Shown: positions 63,497 through 64,000 of the stretch, piece by piece
Numbering within the stretch: position 1 is the stretch's first letter
How the letters are laid out: each line of letters begins with the position of its first letter
Assembly: GCF_021462415.1 (NCBI RefSeq)
Contig: NZ_JAKEDS010000002.1
Location: 558,001 to 622,000, forward strand
DNA length: 64,000 nt
Reading direction: 5' to 3'
Source: Rhodohalobacter sp. 614A
Lineage (GTDB): Bacteria; Bacteroidota; Rhodothermia; Balneolales; Balneolaceae
Position numbers and translations under genes: made by a program
Notes under the pieces: model-generated
The model's input: only the letters and a program-made list of their open reading frames with translations
Databases searched by the model: none
What the model was told of the DNA's origin: nothing

Positions 63497-64000
63497 ATGG
63501 TGAAACTTCGATTTTTACTTGTATTCATACTTCTGACTCTGATCATCGGTTGCAATTCCGAACCTAATCTCAAATTCCAGAAACAGGGCAGAGAAGTCCC
63601 TGAATTTTCGGCTGATCATGCCTATCAATATGTTGAAGATCAGGTAGCATTCGGCCCCCGGGTACCAAATTCGGAGGCACACAGAGAGACCGTCCAATAT
63701 CTGCGCAATCATTTTTTAGAAACTGCGGGAAAACAATCCGTATACGTTCAATCTTTTGAAACGGAAGTATATGGTGATTCTTTACAACTCTACAATATCC
63801 TGGCGGCATTTGGACCTGAAAAGCAGGATCGAATTTTGCTAGCTGCACATTGGGATTCCCGTCCCAGGTCTGATGAAGAAGACGATCCGGAAAAACGTAA
63901 TCAGCCGATTTTGGGAGCAGATGACGGAGCCAGCGGAGTAGCTGTTTTGATGGAACTCGCAACGATCTTTTCCGAGTATGAACTCCCGATCGGTGTTGAT
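63497..64000 (+). CDS. M28 family peptidase/glutaminyl cyclase-like lipoprotein (3' truncated)
   Basis: 168 residues visible; the frame is open to the end of the window. Signal peptide with lipobox (LIIGC, cysteine about 19), then DHAYQYVEDQVAFGPRVPNSEAHRETVQYL, typical for the start of the M28 glutaminyl-cyclase-like group. The zinc site is opening: H in LLAAHWDSRP (about 115) and D in GADDGASGVAVLMELA (about 138). Either an aminopeptidase or a glutaminyl-peptide cyclotransferase; the decisive residues lie outside the window. Confidence 0.85.
   Translation, partial: MVKLRFLLVFILLTLIIGCNSEPNLKFQKQGREVPEFSADHAYQYVEDQVAFGPRVPNSEAHRETVQYLRNHFLETAGKQSVYVQSFETEVYGDSLQLYNILAAFGPEKQDRILLAAHWDSRPRSDEEDDPEKRNQPILGADDGASGVAVLMELATIFSEYELPIGVD

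Noticed and set aside
1-64000. CRISPR arrays, insertion sequences, prophage, rRNA or tRNA genes
   Set aside because: Looked for on both strands; no spaced direct repeats, transposase genes or RNA gene structures were found.

Overview
The window comes from an FCB-group bacterium (Bacteroidota and relatives). My best guess is Balneolota or a close relative such as the Rhodothermota; this rests on gene content and was not checked by any search. The pointers are: a SusC/SusD pair with a CRTAC1-type VCBS lipoprotein; a surface protein ending in a Por/type-9-like sorting tail (NPFNP); DUF3098 and DUF2795 proteins; a BatA/DUF58 locus; a B12-dependent class II ribonucleotide reductase; HprK without visible sugar-PTS genes; promoter -7 elements of the form TAnnTTTG; and a carotenoid set (soluble CrtC hydratase, CrtY cyclase, CrtI/CrtD desaturase, family-2 glycosyltransferases).

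Layout. 0-5 kb: tail of a response regulator, then a minus-strand run of glycosyltransferase, xerC, hpf, hprK and an M23 peptidase. 5-15 kb: a carotenoid hydratase divergent from the glycosyltransferase, the overlapping pair mfd-tsaC, and a Bat-type locus (BatD-like, BatA, DUF58) split by a plus-strand M23 peptidase. 15-23 kb: alanine dehydrogenase and citrate synthase sharing a bidirectional terminator, mazG, and the set maf / TPR protein / 'asparagine synthetase B'-like exported protein. 23-30 kb: a plus-strand set of DUF3098, DUF92, SLC1 symporter, TPR protein, large lamin-tail surface protein, aldo/keto reductase and two overlapping micro-ORFs, facing an acyl-ACP thioesterase. 31-32 kb: a gene-free AT-rich kilobase with clustered DnaA boxes, then nrdJ. 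36-39 kb: a beta-helix lipoprotein, lycopene cyclase and a membrane HExxH protein. 39-43 kb: three secreted esterases, two of them tandem paralogues. 43-54 kb: a glycosyltransferase, a phosphodiesterase and a VCBS/ASPIC-SusC-SusD nutrient-uptake locus with a LacI-type operator-like palindrome. 54-60 kb: a minus-strand set of TamA/BamA-like protein, cNMP-binding protein, rlmD and CrtI-family desaturase. 60-64 kb: DUF2795 divergent from tatA-gatA-SDR-M28 peptidase (cut by the window end).

How the genes work together (inference). The carotenoid enzymes are scattered over three sites, but together they would make a monocyclic, hydrated, 3,4-desaturated and glycosylated carotenoid of the salinixanthin/chlorobactene-glucoside kind. 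The esterases and the SusCD locus point to use of esterified plant or algal polymers. Most other genes are housekeeping: tRNA modification and amidation, DNA repair, cell-wall remodelling and central metabolism.

The most interesting non-coding signal is at 31.4-31.9 kb. It holds a perfect hairpin, a very AT-rich tract, three perfect and two near-perfect DnaA boxes, and an NrdR-like dyad, all directly upstream of the ribonucleotide reductase. It could be a replication origin or a DnaA/NrdR-controlled promoter. No tRNA, rRNA, CRISPR array, insertion sequence or prophage was seen.
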